A stretch of 64,000 bases of DNA from Cryptomeria japonica (GCF_030272615.1 NC_081412.1:548544488-548608487), one strand, 5' to 3'. Positions 9,181 through 21,680 are shown, counted from the first letter of the stretch. The notes: generated from the letters alone by a model not told the origin. Made by a program: numbers and translations.

Positions 9181-9889
9181 CTTTAATGTATAGAAAATCA
9201 TCATCACTTGAACTATGGCAATACCCTGATCATGGCCACCAGGTTGATGAGGACGCATATTTTTTTATAAAACAACACATACATATTTTAGTTAATGACA
9301 TAAGAGTATAAAATATAAACCATTATTGAACTTTTGTTATAATTAAAGCTTTCGTTACTACTTACTTGCAAGTTTTATGTTGTCTACATCAATTTTTGCA
9401 ACCTCTCTTGTATCTCATTAGTCTAAGGCTCCATGGATGCCAAAGCAACAATCTCTCTATTAATTTTTCTAATATATTATTTTATCAATTCTAAAGGGTT
9501 TGTGGAATTTGTGATGTCATCATCGCTTAATCATGTTGAGTCCACATCCCTAGAGAGGTGCTCAGGTACTGAAATTCCCTTTCCCTTTCCCCAAACATCC
9601 GTCTATGACAAGAATATCATTAACACTATCAAAATTACTCCAAAACACTCAAGAAGAAAACATAGTTTGCTTCTATCTAATTTGTACAATTACAATGAGG
9701 TTTACCTACTCGGTAGAAGTGTCGTGACCTACATCCCTGTCTGTGCTATATGATGGATCCATGTCACCTTGTGACAAAGAAAAAATATAAAAACATTAGT
9801 GAAATGAAAACAATAGACTTAGCAAAAAAAATTAATAATAAAATAGTATATTGGAGTCATCAATTGGAGGCTAGTTAATTTAAATGGTA

Positions 9890-10420
9890 TATAGTACGTA
9901 CCACCCCCATGATAGTAACTTTGTTTGTATCTATACAATTCAAATTGTAATCAACTAGCAGCTCTTCCCCTGCACTTATTGATGTTATCACACATACGAA
10001 TACATGATTTCCCTCGCGTGCCTCAAATATGCAATTGGGTTGCTTATTAGTTGACCCAAGTCATGTACTATTTATTAAACCTGCAACATTCTCTATTACT
10101 TGTGGCCTTCCATCAATGTATATAGCCACTCATTTACTTTGATTGTTATCTTTATGTTGTAAATAATTTGTTGACAGTGCATATCTACGCATATTTTTTT
10201 TATATCGAACAATTTCCATCCAATTTTTGTAATTGTAACAAGGTCCAACAAACTCCATCAATTCAGCAACATTTTTGTAATAGACCTTTATGGCGTCCAT
10301 AGAAAATAGGCCCAAACCATGTAACGACGATGGTGTTATGCGATATATCCTATCGTTAACACAAAAATCAGTGTTTATTAGAGGAATTTCCTTGGGTACC
10401 CATTGTTTCTATAGATGTTT
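9890..10420 (-). pseudogene. SET-domain-like segment, broken by stops
   Basis: Read on the minus strand from about 10420 to 9890, the order of motifs is that of a SET lysine-methyltransferase domain. A GLGLFSMDAI start corresponds to the usual GxGLxA. An AIYIDGRPQVIENVAGLIN segment is followed by QPNCIFEA, and the run ends GEELLVDYN, the typical GEExxxDY end motif. The AdoMet-site NHS is NST here. In-frame stops occur near 10131 and 10058, so the copy is dead. It lies between the transposase stop (11911) and the charged exons (6845-7830) on the same strand. It may be part of the element's second gene or a captured host fragment. SET proteins methylate lysine, usually on histones. Confidence 0.55.
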
Positions 10421-10869
10421 GTACCTCAAGGGCACCTCGATGTCACCTTTGGTCTCATCATCATAAGAACATGACCCCCCTTGAGCAAGGCAAAATTCCA
10501 TGTGTTTATTGAATTTTCTTCTAATCTTATGACCTCTAGTTGATCTCCCTATTGTAGACCTACTACATGTCTCACTTTTTGTTTTCTATTCCTGCATTTC
10601 CCTCACTTGAGGAAAACACATCTAACAAATACCTATTGGTGGTACCTGCACTCCATCAAATGAGAGAGTTAGTTGGTAATGAGAGAGATATTTTGCAAAT
10701 GAGGGTAATGTTGATGAAGAAGTCGGCCCTAAAGTTTATGTTGAGATTAAATTTTGAATAAGTCCAACTGGGGCCTCAAGTGTTGATAATTGTATTAGAT
10801 TTGTTGCTAATGTCAAGGTTTGAAAAACTGAGGAAGTTTGTTTTCCAAGTATTTATTTAAAAATAAACT

Positions 10870-11220
10870 ATTTCTAAAGGGTGTATTGACTTATACCTAT
10901 TGATCCATGAGACTGTATAGGATCCTCGTCAAAGGGGTTCAGGTTCCTACACATGTAATTCAATTATCTTATATTAGCTAAAAATTACATGATGCGTATA
11001 CTAAAAATTACATAGTACACAATATGAACAAAATGAACTTTGTAGACAAGAAGAGTATTAAAAAAAAAACATGTTGTCATCATAATCATTGTAAATTTTT
11101 TAATTCCTTACCTTTACTTTATGTAGACTATGTAGGATCCTCAACTAAAGGGTTGATGATGTTTGTAGTCAATTACCTGTTTCCACCAAGGGTGACAGCA
11201 TCACATAAAATATATACATG
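10870..11220 (-). pseudogene. Possible small upstream exons of the SET-like gene
   Basis: Two short minus-strand segments, near 10890-10945 (NLNPFDEDPIQSHGSI, donor AG|GTATAAG) and 11115-11185, encode similar NP-x-x-EDP motifs. They look like a duplicated exon. Support is only from open frame, similarity to each other and GT donors. Confidence 0.25.
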
Positions 11221-11269
11221 AAATCAACACCATCAACTGAACATCATTAGCATTGCATTTGTAAGTTGA

Positions 11270-11450
11270 TAAACAATAAATACATATGTATCATAAGCAT
11301 CATAAGCATCACATATGTATCATCATATATGTAATTGAGAATCACATATGTATCATCATATATGTAATTGAGCATCACATATGTGTCATCGTAAACATGT
11401 AATCCATCGCATATGTATCATAAATCACCATCCATCACATAGGTAATAAA
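11270..11450. repeat. Short tandem repeat, unit about 36 bp
   Basis: Three imperfect units around the motif ATCACATATGTATCATCAT followed by ATATGTAATTGAG, then decaying versions. It lies downstream of the transposase stop. Confidence 0.6.
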
Positions 11451-11767
11451 CAATCCACATTATATAAATAAACACAAAGTTTAAAAAATGTCACATAAAT
11501 GATCACTCTACCTATCTCCATCTCCTCGGGGTGGCATGGTTCTACTATTAAGACCTGCTAGAGGTGGAACATGAATTAAAAATATTAAAAGGTGCATCAT
11601 GAATTAATTATGTAATGGCATTAGAATTCAAAACATAATGAATTAATTATGTAACCATATAAGTCAAATAAATTTCTATCAAGAAATCAATATTAAATAA
11701 ATAATATACTAATCGCATACCTCATATATTTCATTCATGTCATTGATCTTCTTCTTCATCCAAATCA

Positions 11768-11778
11768 TCATCATGACC

Positions 11779-11839
<61 letters not shown>

Positions 11840-11905
11840 CCACCACCACCACCACCACCACCATCATCGTCATCATCACCATCACCATCACCATCATCAT
11901 CAAGT
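11768..11905. repeat. (ATC)n / (ACC)n trinucleotide microsatellite
   Basis: A run of TCA/ATC triplets with an embedded CAC run begins directly after the transposase stop codon (11911, minus strand). The transposase tail just before the stop is Asp/Glu-rich and encoded by similar triplets, so the array may have grown out of the acidic coding end. Confidence 0.85.
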
Positions 11906-11910
11906 AACTG

Positions 11911-13199
11911 TCAATCGCGATCATCATCTACATCATCTTCTACTTCTTCGGTATCTTCTTCTTCCATCACATTATACTTTATCGGTCTTCCTCTTGGATC
12001 ATGTCTAACAACAAATGACCAACCTGGTTTATGTGGAACCTCTGAGTAAAATACTTGCTCACATTGGCTTGGAAGAACATAGGGCTCATCCCCAATTGGT
12101 TCAAATGACCTTGTATTAACCATTGTAAATCCATTATGTTCAATAACAGTTCTATCAGGATCATTTGTATTCAGTTGTGGCCTATACCATTTGATGACGA
12201 ACAAAACTAATTTGAAGGAATTAAAGTCACACTCAAGTATATCATCCAAAATGTCATAGTATCAATTTTGAGACTCTTGAGGATGTATGTCATTTCTCGA
12301 TGAAATATTTATCACCTCAAAGACTACAATTATTCCTAAATCACAAGTTTTCTTCATTTCATCCAACTTTTTGATGTGAAATTTATGACCATTGCAACAC
12401 ATAGCGTTGTGGTGTTTGACCTACAATATGTCAAACATGTAAAAATTATTGCATCATGAGTTGATAAACATATGGGTGATTAATAAATTTATATGTACCT
12501 ATTTATCTCTTAAACCATATGCTAATTCAATTTCCCTTTGTGTAATATTGGAATCTCCATTATGATGAGCTTCTTTAACCAATGAAGCCACACCTTCTCA
12601 TGTTAATATGTGACCAGAATGTTGACAATGTTCAATCCATACCATCATCCAATCAAGATTGTTTGTAATATACAAATGTAGTGCATCCCACTCTCGACCA
12701 ACTGTACAAAAAATAAATAGACGACTTACAACCGATTTATTTTGAAGATTAAGAATTAATTAACTACAATAACATCTTATAATTACCTCTCAGTTTCCTC
12801 AATCTACCTTTCCCTATCAAGTACTGCCCTTTGAATTTGTTAATGGGGTTGGGATCCCAAATGCGATCCACATGGATCTTTGTTGCAAACTTAGGAAGAT
12901 ATTCAGAATTGTACACCATAGTCTGGTATACCATATATCCCTCCACCATAGAACCCTCAAGATGTGCTCTTTGTCAAACCAAAGCCTTCAAAAATTTCAA
13001 GTGCCTCTCAACCATCCACATTGACCTAGTGAGTACAGGTCCACACAATTCAATCTCCTCAACTTGGTGTATGAGGTAGTGTTCTTGTGCATTGTAAAAA
13101 TCTGAAGGTAGACACTTTTGCATTTCACACATTAGATGAGGAATTTTTCTCTTTCAATATTTAATATCTTCTTTATGGATTTCTTTACATGACAACCAC
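11911..13199 (-). pseudogene. CACTA transposase exons 8-10 (C-terminal part)
   Basis: Exon 8 about 12787-13199 begins WLSCKEIHKEDI and carries CGPVLTRSMWMVERHLKFL and GYMVYQTMVY. Exon 9 about 12499-12701 carries REWDALHLYITNN and ITQREIELAYGLRDK, followed by UAG. Exon 10 about 11911-12420 carries HNAMCCNGHKFHIKKLDE, DPDRTVIEH, PYVLPSQCEQVFYSEVP and the acidic tail. Each is bounded by plausible GT and AG sites. In exon 10 a TGA stands before YYDILDD. Confidence 0.85.
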
Positions 13200-13298
13200 C
13201 TACAAGATATTCAAGATGCAAAAATATATATTACATAACAAGTAAAAAAAATCGCAAATATAATATATATACAATGAATTGAACAAGTATCACTACTT

Positions 13299-13303
13299 AT
13301 CTC
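13299..13303. repeat. Target-site duplication, left (ATCTC)
   Basis: Pairs with ACCTC at 23082-23086, one mismatch. On the minus strand the right copy plus left flank would restore GAG|GTAAGT, a consensus 5' splice site after exon 7, so ACCTC is the likely ancestral form and the left copy has changed. Confidence 0.7.
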
Positions 13304-14428
13304 TGTATACACTTAAAAATTGGCTATGAGCAATTAAATAAATATTTTATATTTATTTAATAATTATTCTTCTATTAAATAGTTAATTTGAAAAGATTAA
13401 TTATTTAATTCATTTTCGTGTCTTTGTATTAATTAATATTTTATTAATTAATTCATCTATCATATTCATCTAGTTAATTAAATATCTAATACTTAATTAT
13501 CCTCTCCAATCAATTAAATATCTAATATTTAATGGTTATTTTCCTATCCTATAGTCTCAAATATTAAATAATTCTTAAATTATTTAATCCCTTTTCCAAC
13601 TCACCATCCATCTCCACTTCATCTTCTCTTTGCTAACTCATCAAACATGTGGCTAAGCAAATTAATATTTCTTAAATATTAATTCATCATTTATCTTCAA
13701 CTTCCAAATTTTAATGAATATTGTGTACGTACACATAATTCATAACCATTTTCTATACTCTCTCCAACACCCCCTACATCTTAGGAAGGACTTGAGTCCA
13801 CTTGTCCAATCATGCCTAAATCTTCTCCAACCATCCCTAGATTCTCTCAGTCAGCAACCCAGTCAAGGTGAGATGAGTGACACTTGTCTTCTCCTTCCCC
13901 CTTTCTCTCAACCTTCACCTTTGCTCACAGCCATCCAAATCTATAGATCTAATCATGACCATTGATCTAAGCCACATCATCTCATCCTCTCAAAGTCTAT
14001 AAAATCAAGAGCTTCAGTTGAGAGAGTGAATCTTCAAGAGTCTTCAAATTCATCATATGCATCCATGAGTTTTTGAAGCAAATAGCAAATAGAAATAGCA
14101 ATTATCATATAGCATAATCATTTTAGCATAACCATGTAGTATTTGCATATCATTGTATCAGTTAACTACAAGTTATCACTCCATTCTTCATATGCCATCT
14201 TGGAAGCCATCAGTGCATTGTCTGAGAGCACACCATCTACAACCAGGAATAGTGGAGTTAGGACACAATGAGATATAAATCATGAAGGTAAAATAATGTT
14301 TTATTTTAGTATGTATTTCATGTAGTTTCATTGGTTGAATTTGGATTTCTTGTATGCATTTCCATTTGTATTTTGTGAAACTGACTTATTACAGGTGGCA
14401 TTCTGAGGATGAAATTCAAGCTCATACA
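13304..14428 (+). repeat. 5' LTR of the LARD-like element
   Basis: 1125 bp, TGTATACACTTAAAAATTGG start. A TATAAAA box lies at 13998-14004 and would start transcription in the last third of the LTR. Confidence 0.9.
13998..14004 (+). promoter_or_regulatory. TATA box in the LTR
   Basis: TATAAAA followed by TCAAGAGC; the same box is at 22651-22657 in the right LTR. Confidence 0.55.
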
Positions 14429-14431
14429 TTT

Positions 14432-14451
14432 TGGCACCCACCGTGGGGCTC
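14432..14451 (+). promoter_or_regulatory. Primer-binding site of the LARD-like element
   Basis: TGGCACCCACCGTGGGGCTC begins three bases after the LTR. It resembles the TGGCGCCCACCGTGGGG type seen in plant Gypsy elements, which hints at a Gypsy relative. Confidence 0.75.
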
Positions 14452-14539
14452 ATGGACCTCGCATATACCTTTAAAAATCTTGCAAAAGTAAAATTAACGC
14501 ATTTGTAATGCAAATTCATGCATGTGTGAATTCTGACAG

Positions 14540-14835
14540 CGCTTTAGTTTGATAGGTTAGTGCATTTGCATCATAGGTTAGCACAAATGCATCACAGGTT
14601 AGTGCATATGTCATGTAGGTTAGCGCTTTTGTCTGAAAATCTGCACATTTGCATCATAGGTTAGCGCATTTGCATCATAGGTTAGCACATTTGCATCACA
14701 GGTTAGTGCTTCTGAACATAGGTTACCACTTTTGTAACGCAGGTTAACTCATTTGATAGACGGGTTAGTGCATTTGACAATTGTTTTAGCGCATATGTTC
14801 TCTAAGATAGCGCATTTGTTCTCCAAATTTCAGAC
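14540..14835 (+). repeat. Degenerate tandem repeat, unit about 22-25 bp
   Basis: At least ten imperfect units of the form GGTTAGCGCATTTGCATCATA follow the primer-binding site. GCGC alternates with GCAC and GTGC, and CATTTG with CTTTTG and CATATG. The array fills the leader of the element. Confidence 0.75.
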
Positions 14836-15039
14836 TTAATCAAATTTCAGGGCATTTCAGGATCAGGAGTGAAAAAATTTGTAACCACAATTTGAAATTA
14901 GGCTTGTGGAAGCCCACCTAAGGTTTTTGATTTTCACTAACTTCTTTTTTTATTGCAGGTTTCTAACAGTTTCTTGCAGATTTGGAGGAGTTAAGTTAGG
15001 ATTTAGTGATTTCTTTTCTAGCTTTTTCAAAGTTGGTTA

Positions 15040-15330
15040 AAAAGAACTCATACTTCTTTTTGGGTAAAAAGAACTTCATTTTTCAATTTGGCGTTCTAAA
15101 AAGTACCTCACTTGTTTTTGGGCTTTAAAAATAATCACATTTGCAAGGTAAAAAGAACAACAAATCAAACATTTACTTTCTTGCAAAGTTGGGATTCACA
15201 CCTCACATTTTGGGCTCTAAAAAGAACAACAATCTTTCATTTTCTTGCAAAGGTAAAAAGCACTATCAATCTTATTTTTTTGCAAGTTAAAAAGAACAAT
15301 CAACTTGTCCATTTTTACAAAGCAAGTTAC
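15040..15330 (+). repeat. Degenerate repeat around TAAAAAGAAC
   Basis: The motif (T/C)TAAAAAGAAC or close variants recurs roughly every 30-70 bases about seven times, separated by TTTTTGGG or TTCTTGCAA segments. No coding sense is apparent. Confidence 0.5.
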
Positions 15331-16574
15331 TTTTTGCAATGATTTTCATTTTGTTGACCAGGATTTCCAGTTCCTAGTTTAGAAAATCATTTGCTATGTG
15401 GGGCTAAAATAAACACCATGCTTGTTGGAGCAACATCTCCAAATAGAGGATAGATCACATTTCTATGGAAATTTAAAAAGAACACTTATATTTCATGTCT
15501 TGAAAGTGGTAGGTATATGCTCTCCCCTTAATTGGGTGACCAAAAAGCCAAAACCACTCTTTTATGCTTTCTTTGCTTTCAAGCAATTAAATTCTTTAGA
15601 GGGCCTGCCTTCCTGAGCTACCTTGAGGGGGCTAGTGAGAGGGGAATGACCTAAAGTGGAAATGGGATAATACTGAGTCCTTCCAATCCACTATAAATAA
15701 ATTGTGTTTTTGATGAAAGTCTCAAACAACATGTGCTGATAAGTTCATACCGACACTATTTTTGCCCATAAACCCTATGGAGTGTAGCCTCTATAAGCTG
15801 GGAACCTTCTGTATTTATAGAGCTGAAAGTGTCGCATGTATGGCCACATGACCGGAAGCCTTTACTAAAAACCACTTGTACTAGTTTCCAAAATCCTTCT
15901 AGTTGTTGGCACAGGAGGTCAGACCTCTGAAGTGGCTTACATACATATGGTTCCTAGTAGAGATATAAAGTTTTCCATGAAGAGTTTTCATGGAAACTGG
16001 TGCTTGGCTGCCTTGAAGAAGTGAGTGTCGAGGGTGGAGCCAGTGAGGTCAAGCATCTAAATATCCACTTTGAATAACATAGCCTCGAGGGAAACCCCAC
16101 GTGAGATTCAACAACTATTGTCTCAGCCTACCATAAGATTTGTACTTGCTTGTGCATTTTGTTTATTAAACATTGTGTCTTCTATGTCTATAACATGTTC
16201 CAAATGGTCAAAAATTGAAGAAGATTATCATCTACGAGTGAGAAAAAATCCAACAAATGGCTGAAAACAATTGATCAAAAGGGTAATACAAAGGCTTTCC
16301 AACATTTGAAACACCAGATCAAACCAAGTGATCAAGAGTATATCATCCAACTATCTCAACGACAACAATACCTAGATAGGTATTCAAGTTAGTCAAGTCA
16401 AATTTTCATATCAAGAGACTTTATCCATATCATTTGACATACTTTGTCATAGGGGCCTATCGAACAAACCCTCTATTTGACTTAGTGAGCTTGAGTATTC
16501 GAAACGAATTATCCATCAAGTCAACAACATCAACCTATCTAAACTAAAACTTTGATCACTCATGTGACCATCCC

Positions 16575-17207
16575 TTGTCACTTGAAAAAGAAGAAGCTTA
16601 TTCAAAGGAAATGAGTCCTAGCCTAAATCAAGATCAAGATATCATGGCTCTCCAATCTAATCCCATTTTTTATCAAGATCCTACCAATCAACAATCTTAT
16701 GATGATCCCCTAAAATTTTGGTATTACATCCACGATGGTCCCATTTTATCTCAAGAGCAGAGTCCCATTCAACATCCACCTCCTAAGAAAGAGCATGATA
16801 TCCCTTCCATCTCCTTCACTAATCTAATTCAAAATCAAGTGGAAAACACAAACTCAAATGATCCTACTCCAAGTCAAGATCAAGAAAAATCTTTATCCTC
16901 CAAATCTATTTTAGGTCCTTTCATTCCAAAGTCAAAATCTTCATCCTCCAAATCCATTTTAGGTCCTTTCCTTCCAAAGTCAAAATATTTATCCTCCAAA
17001 TCCATTTTAGGTTCTTTCATTCCAAAGTCAAACTCTTCATCCTCCAAATCCATTTTAGGTCCTTTTGTTCCAAATTCAAACTCTCTATCCCTTCCATCCA
17101 TCTTGGGTCCTTACTTCCCTCCATCCACCATTCCATCACCTCAAATGATCCATAAGAAAGATCAACAAAGGAACACATCTTTTAACTTCTTTCAAACATC
17201 TATCTAA
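16575..17207 (+). CDS. Uncharacterised 210-aa frame with five 16-residue repeats
   Basis: The frame begins MSLEKEEAYSKEM and is Gln/Ser/Pro-rich in its first 100 residues. From about residue 107 it carries five tandem units of 16 residues built on SILGPFxPKSxSxSSK, encoded by 48-base repeats at about 16895-17130. A sixth degraded unit in another frame follows near 17240-17280. It is the only sizeable sense-strand frame in the element and has no recognised domain. It could be a gag-like remnant or a chance product of tandem duplication. Confidence 0.35.
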   Translation: MSLEKEEAYSKEMSPSLNQDQDIMALQSNPIFYQDPTNQQSYDDPLKFWYYIHDGPILSQEQSPIQHPPPKKEHDIPSISFTNLIQNQVENTNSNDPTPSQDQEKSLSSKSILGPFIPKSKSSSSKSILGPFLPKSKYLSSKSILGSFIPKSNSSSSKSILGPFVPNSNSLSLPSILGPYFPPSTIPSPQMIHKKDQQRNTSFNFFQTSI

Positions 17208-17699
17208 ACATATTTTCAAAACTATTCTTCCATCGTTTCCTTCATCTATTTTGGGCTCTTATGTCCCAAAATTCAATTATCCTCCATATCTTCATCACTT
17301 CTCAAGTTGTGTACCAACACTCATCTTGAATGCATTTCCATCTATCCTCACGCAAGTCTTCAAACATTCTATCTATTATCCAACACATCTTTTCTATCCT
17401 TCCATCCCTTTCATTCAATCCTTTGCATACATTCATCATCTGTGAAATAGGCATTTGTGTCATTTTGTCACATGATTGTCCATGCTTGAATATCATGTTC
17501 AGTCCATTTCCTAGATATCTATTCATGATACACTTAAGAATTCGAGGTTGTTCCTCTTTAACATTATCTTTTGGTTGGGATACACACTCAATCCTGAAAA
17601 GAACCACTTATCATATCTTGGTACTGACATCTTTTTTATTACTATATCTCATACACTTAATCAATTGCTCTAAATCATTGTGATCTCTTAGTCAAAGAC

Positions 17700-18990
17700 A
17701 TGGCTAGTGAAAAATCTAAAATCTTGCTTCAGCGCCACTATAATTATCAGACCCATGTAAGTTTCATTACTTACAAGCCAATGCAATCAAAATAAGAAAA
17801 GAAAAAGACAATATCAAAAGATCCAAAGCATGATCAGGAAAAGAAATATCTAGAAAAGAAAAGAAAAAAAATGAAATATCAAAAGCTTGGCTATGGGAAA
17901 ATGCGAGTAACTCCATCGGGGCTATGGATGGTTGCCTAGCAATGGAGCAATATTTGTGATATTACAATGATAACCTCATTGGAGCTATGGATTCTTGTTG
18001 GTAGCGAGGCTCTATCCAAGATGATTTTGAAGTCAAGGTAACTCATGTAGCTAGCCACGTTGGATTCTAAAGATTACAATGATCATATGAGCCAAAATGA
18101 ACCCAATTGCACACACATGGGTAACCAAAGACTAAGTACCTTGATCTATTTTGGGATTCTTCTTCCCTTTTGAGTCTACTTCCTAGTTTCTAGATACGTT
18201 TGGTTGAATTTTCTAGAGGTGCTAAGTGTGGGTTGGGTCTCTATCTTTTGAAAAGTTCAGGAACACTTATTCAGGTGATGCTAAATATTGTGACAATCTT
18301 ACATATCACCTCTTTACAAATGGAGACCTCTATACTTAGGGTCAAATTTTGATCCACTCTATTATTCATACCACATCTCCCATTACCCTTCCTCCAGTAT
18401 CCATTACTCTATCTAAGTTCATCCAGTGTTATCTATGATCTTACTTCATGCTAGTCTATACCATCTATCCTAGCTATTCATTTCTTCCATCATCTATCAC
18501 TATCTATGATCTTGTTTCTCTTATCCATATCCCCTTTTCCATCCTTTATCTTATTTCCAAACTAAGGACAAAAACATGATTTCAAAAAAATATCTTGACA
18601 TGTCTCCTCATAAGCTACCTCCATCTTTCACCCATTCATCTTCAGCTCAACAATTCATCCATTCCTTGTCTTGCTATACATTGGGGAAACCAAATACATA
18701 TTTCTTCTAATCCAAAAAGCTCAAAAAATAAAAAATGTCCAAAAACTATAAAAAAAAGAAAAAGGAAGAAGAACAAAATTGAAAATAAAAGCATGAGCAC
18801 ATGGCCCATCCATCAAATCAACAATAGGAAAACTATCAAAGTCTGCAATCAAACTGAACCAATCATCAATTATCAAATCTATCAAATCAAATTGAAGCAA
18901 CTTAAGCTATCAAATCATTTTTAAAAACCTATCAATCATGGTTTTCTATCAATCACTGAGTTCAATCAAAACTCTGCTAAGCTCTTGCAT
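17700..18990. other. Interior of the LARD-like element, no gene seen
   Basis: AT-rich, with short frames and no domain. Poly-purine runs near 17790-17880 and a Lys-rich frame at 18595-18924 look like simple-sequence artefacts. Confidence 0.4.
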
Positions 18991-19017
18991 TAGAAACTAA
19001 ATCGGTTTCTTAGAGCC

Positions 19018-19185
19018 AATCATATCAATCAATCAATCAAATCAATCAATCAATCAATCAAATCAAGCAATCAATCAAATCAAGTAATCAAATCAATCAA
19101 TCAAGCAATCAAATCAATCAATCAAATCAATCTATCCAACAACATCAATCAATCGATCAATCAAATCAATCAATCAAGTCCCTAT
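19018..19185. repeat. (AATC)n simple repeat
   Basis: Long run of CAATCAATCAAATC-type units with few interruptions. Confidence 0.85.
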
Positions 19186-21481
19186 TTCATCATACCTGTG
19201 CATCAAACACATTAAATCTAATCATCAAAGTGATTTTTAGCTTTTGCACTTATCAAATACTGCAATCAAACTTATCACATGTCTTGTTAATCAATTCATC
19301 ACTCAAAATATATCAACATAAACGTGTCTTATACAGGGATAGGTACACTCGAAACCAGACAGATCGGTCTTACACGGGGTACTCACTCTTTGAAACTAGA
19401 CATTCTTATCAATCATCGAACAAATCAAAATAATGGCATAGATCAGTATGACTGTTGGATTCTATTATAGGTAGTCTTATCTTTATCAATTGATGGTAGG
19501 ACATGTTTCATCTCTCAAAAATCAGGAAAGACAAAAAAATCAGAAAAATAAATCAAAATGTGCAATAAAAATAAGTGGTTAAAACCTGGTAAATAGACGC
19601 TATCTAAAAATTGAGTTCCTCCATCTATGAGATCGCTTTGCGCACCTATCCACATCATCATATCCAATCTATCACTTTCATCATATCCTAGCTTATCCAT
19701 TCCATCTTTTGCATCCATTACTCTGAACCATTTTGCAGGAAATAAGCAGCTTACCAATAGTTATCAATTTTTGACATACTTGTCATAGTCAGTGTCTTAG
19801 ATTTTATCAAAATCAATCATATCTGCATTTTTATCCCGCCATGGTTTGGATCTTGATTAATTCATACATCCATAATAAATTTTTGTTTCCACTAGGGGAA
19901 AAATCCTAATTTCTTTTTGCTAAGGTGATCTTTTGAATCTTTGAAAATCCCAAAATATTCGAAAAACTTAGAAAAACGAAAAACGCCTAGGATTTTGAAA
20001 TAGATAACGAGCAAACAAAGAAACAAAAATCAAGGCATTTCATCAAACAAATGAATCATGCAAATCAGAAACCAATCAATTAACAAGTAATAAAGGATTA
20101 TCAAAAATCATTCATCAAGATGATTATATCAATTAATGACCATAAGAACATGTGAATGACATACAAGGCTCAGTGTTTATATCTTGATTTTATTACTAAT
20201 CATGTACTCTATGCAACTCAAGGATGTCCATGACTGAGAAGCTATGATGAGGCATGATTATTTTTCTTTGATTGTTGTCTATGGTTTATCTCTTACTACG
20301 GTATGAACTTGTCTCAGGATATGATTGGCAAAAGATCAAGGAGGACGTTCCAAGTCATGCATGCAAGGAGATAATCCTTGTCTGTTCTGCGAGCAATACT
20401 TAGGTCACCTTGATCCATTATATCAAGTTGCTTGTATTAACTAGCTATATCAAAATCCATGTAAGAAATACTTAGGTCATCTTGATTCATTATGTCAAGT
20501 TTCTTGTATTTTCTTACAACATTTAAAGCTCAATGATGAAATCAAGCACTGTTACAAGATCGCATATGAAGAATGGCAGTACAATTTTTAGTTAGCTCAT
20601 TATTCATCTGCATTATAAGCATTCATTGTCAAGTTGCATTATAAGCATATCATTTCATTAACAGAGCAACGGTCATAAATAAAGATTGAGTATACTTGGA
20701 CAAACAAAAACAATTTGCATTTAATCATTATAGGTGCATTCATTTTAAGAAACATTTTAATCATCATCCATTTCATTAGTTTGCATTTAATTAAGTGCAT
20801 TTCATTCATCATATAATGTATCATCATTTTTATTTGCATTATCATTCCATTAATGATCATTTAGTTGCATCTTTGCACTTAGATTCATAATCATTATAAA
20901 CATTAAATAAAAACTCAAAAACATTTCATATAGATCATTTACATTTACATCATCATAAATCAAAAGCAAATCAATCATTCATTTGCATTTCCATATAGAT
21001 CATTGCATTTGCATCATTTACATATCATTTGAGTTAGTAATCATTTTCATTTGCATCCAAGATCATCAAAATCGAAAATCAACAAAAGCATTTATCATGG
21101 AATCATCATATAAAGCATCATTATCAAAAAAACAAAAAAGAATAACATGCATAAATATCATCATCCATCTAATCACTGCATCCATATAATCAAGGCATAT
21201 AGATCATAAAATAGAGTAACATGCATATAAATCATCATCATCATATAGAGTCTATGTCTGCATATAGATCATCATAAAACAATAAAATTCCAAGTATACA
21301 ATGATATTGGATCAATAATTTACAAAGTCCCATCAATACAAATCAAGTCAAGAATCATGACTGCCTCTCAAGCTTGTGGGTCTAACAAATGGATCACCTG
21401 CAACACCTACACCAGCATCATCATCCAATGTAATCATTCTTTAATTTAATATCTTCATCATTCATTCAACTATCATCTATC

Positions 21482-21680
21482 AAGTCTTATACAGGATGTA
21501 TCTTTCTTGAAACTAGATGTTTTGATCATTTATCATGTCTTATATAGGATGTATCTTTCCTGAAACCAGACATTTTGATCATCTATCATGTCTTATATAG
21601 GATGTATCTTTCCTGAAACCAGACGTTTTGATCATCTTTTGTCTTATATAGAATGTTTCCTTCCTGAAACTAGACTTGAT
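21482..21680 (+). repeat. Four tandem units of about 53 bp
   Basis: Each unit carries TCTTATATAGGATGTATC, then TTTCCTGAAACCAGAC and a TTTTGATCAT tail. Starts are near 21485, 21538, 21590 and 21642. A related pair of motifs lies at 19325-19402 in the same element. Confidence 0.75.

Noticed and set aside
11709-11927. Met/Val-rich 72-codon frame on the minus strand
   Set aside because: It is the (ATC)n/(ACC)n microsatellite read in another frame.
14540-14835. CRISPR-like regular repeats
   Set aside because: Units are degenerate, have no unique spacers of fixed length and lie in a plant retroelement leader.
16880-17101. 73-codon Asp/Glu/Phe repeat frame on the minus strand
   Set aside because: Antisense shadow of the 48-bp tandem repeats in the sense frame 16575-17207.
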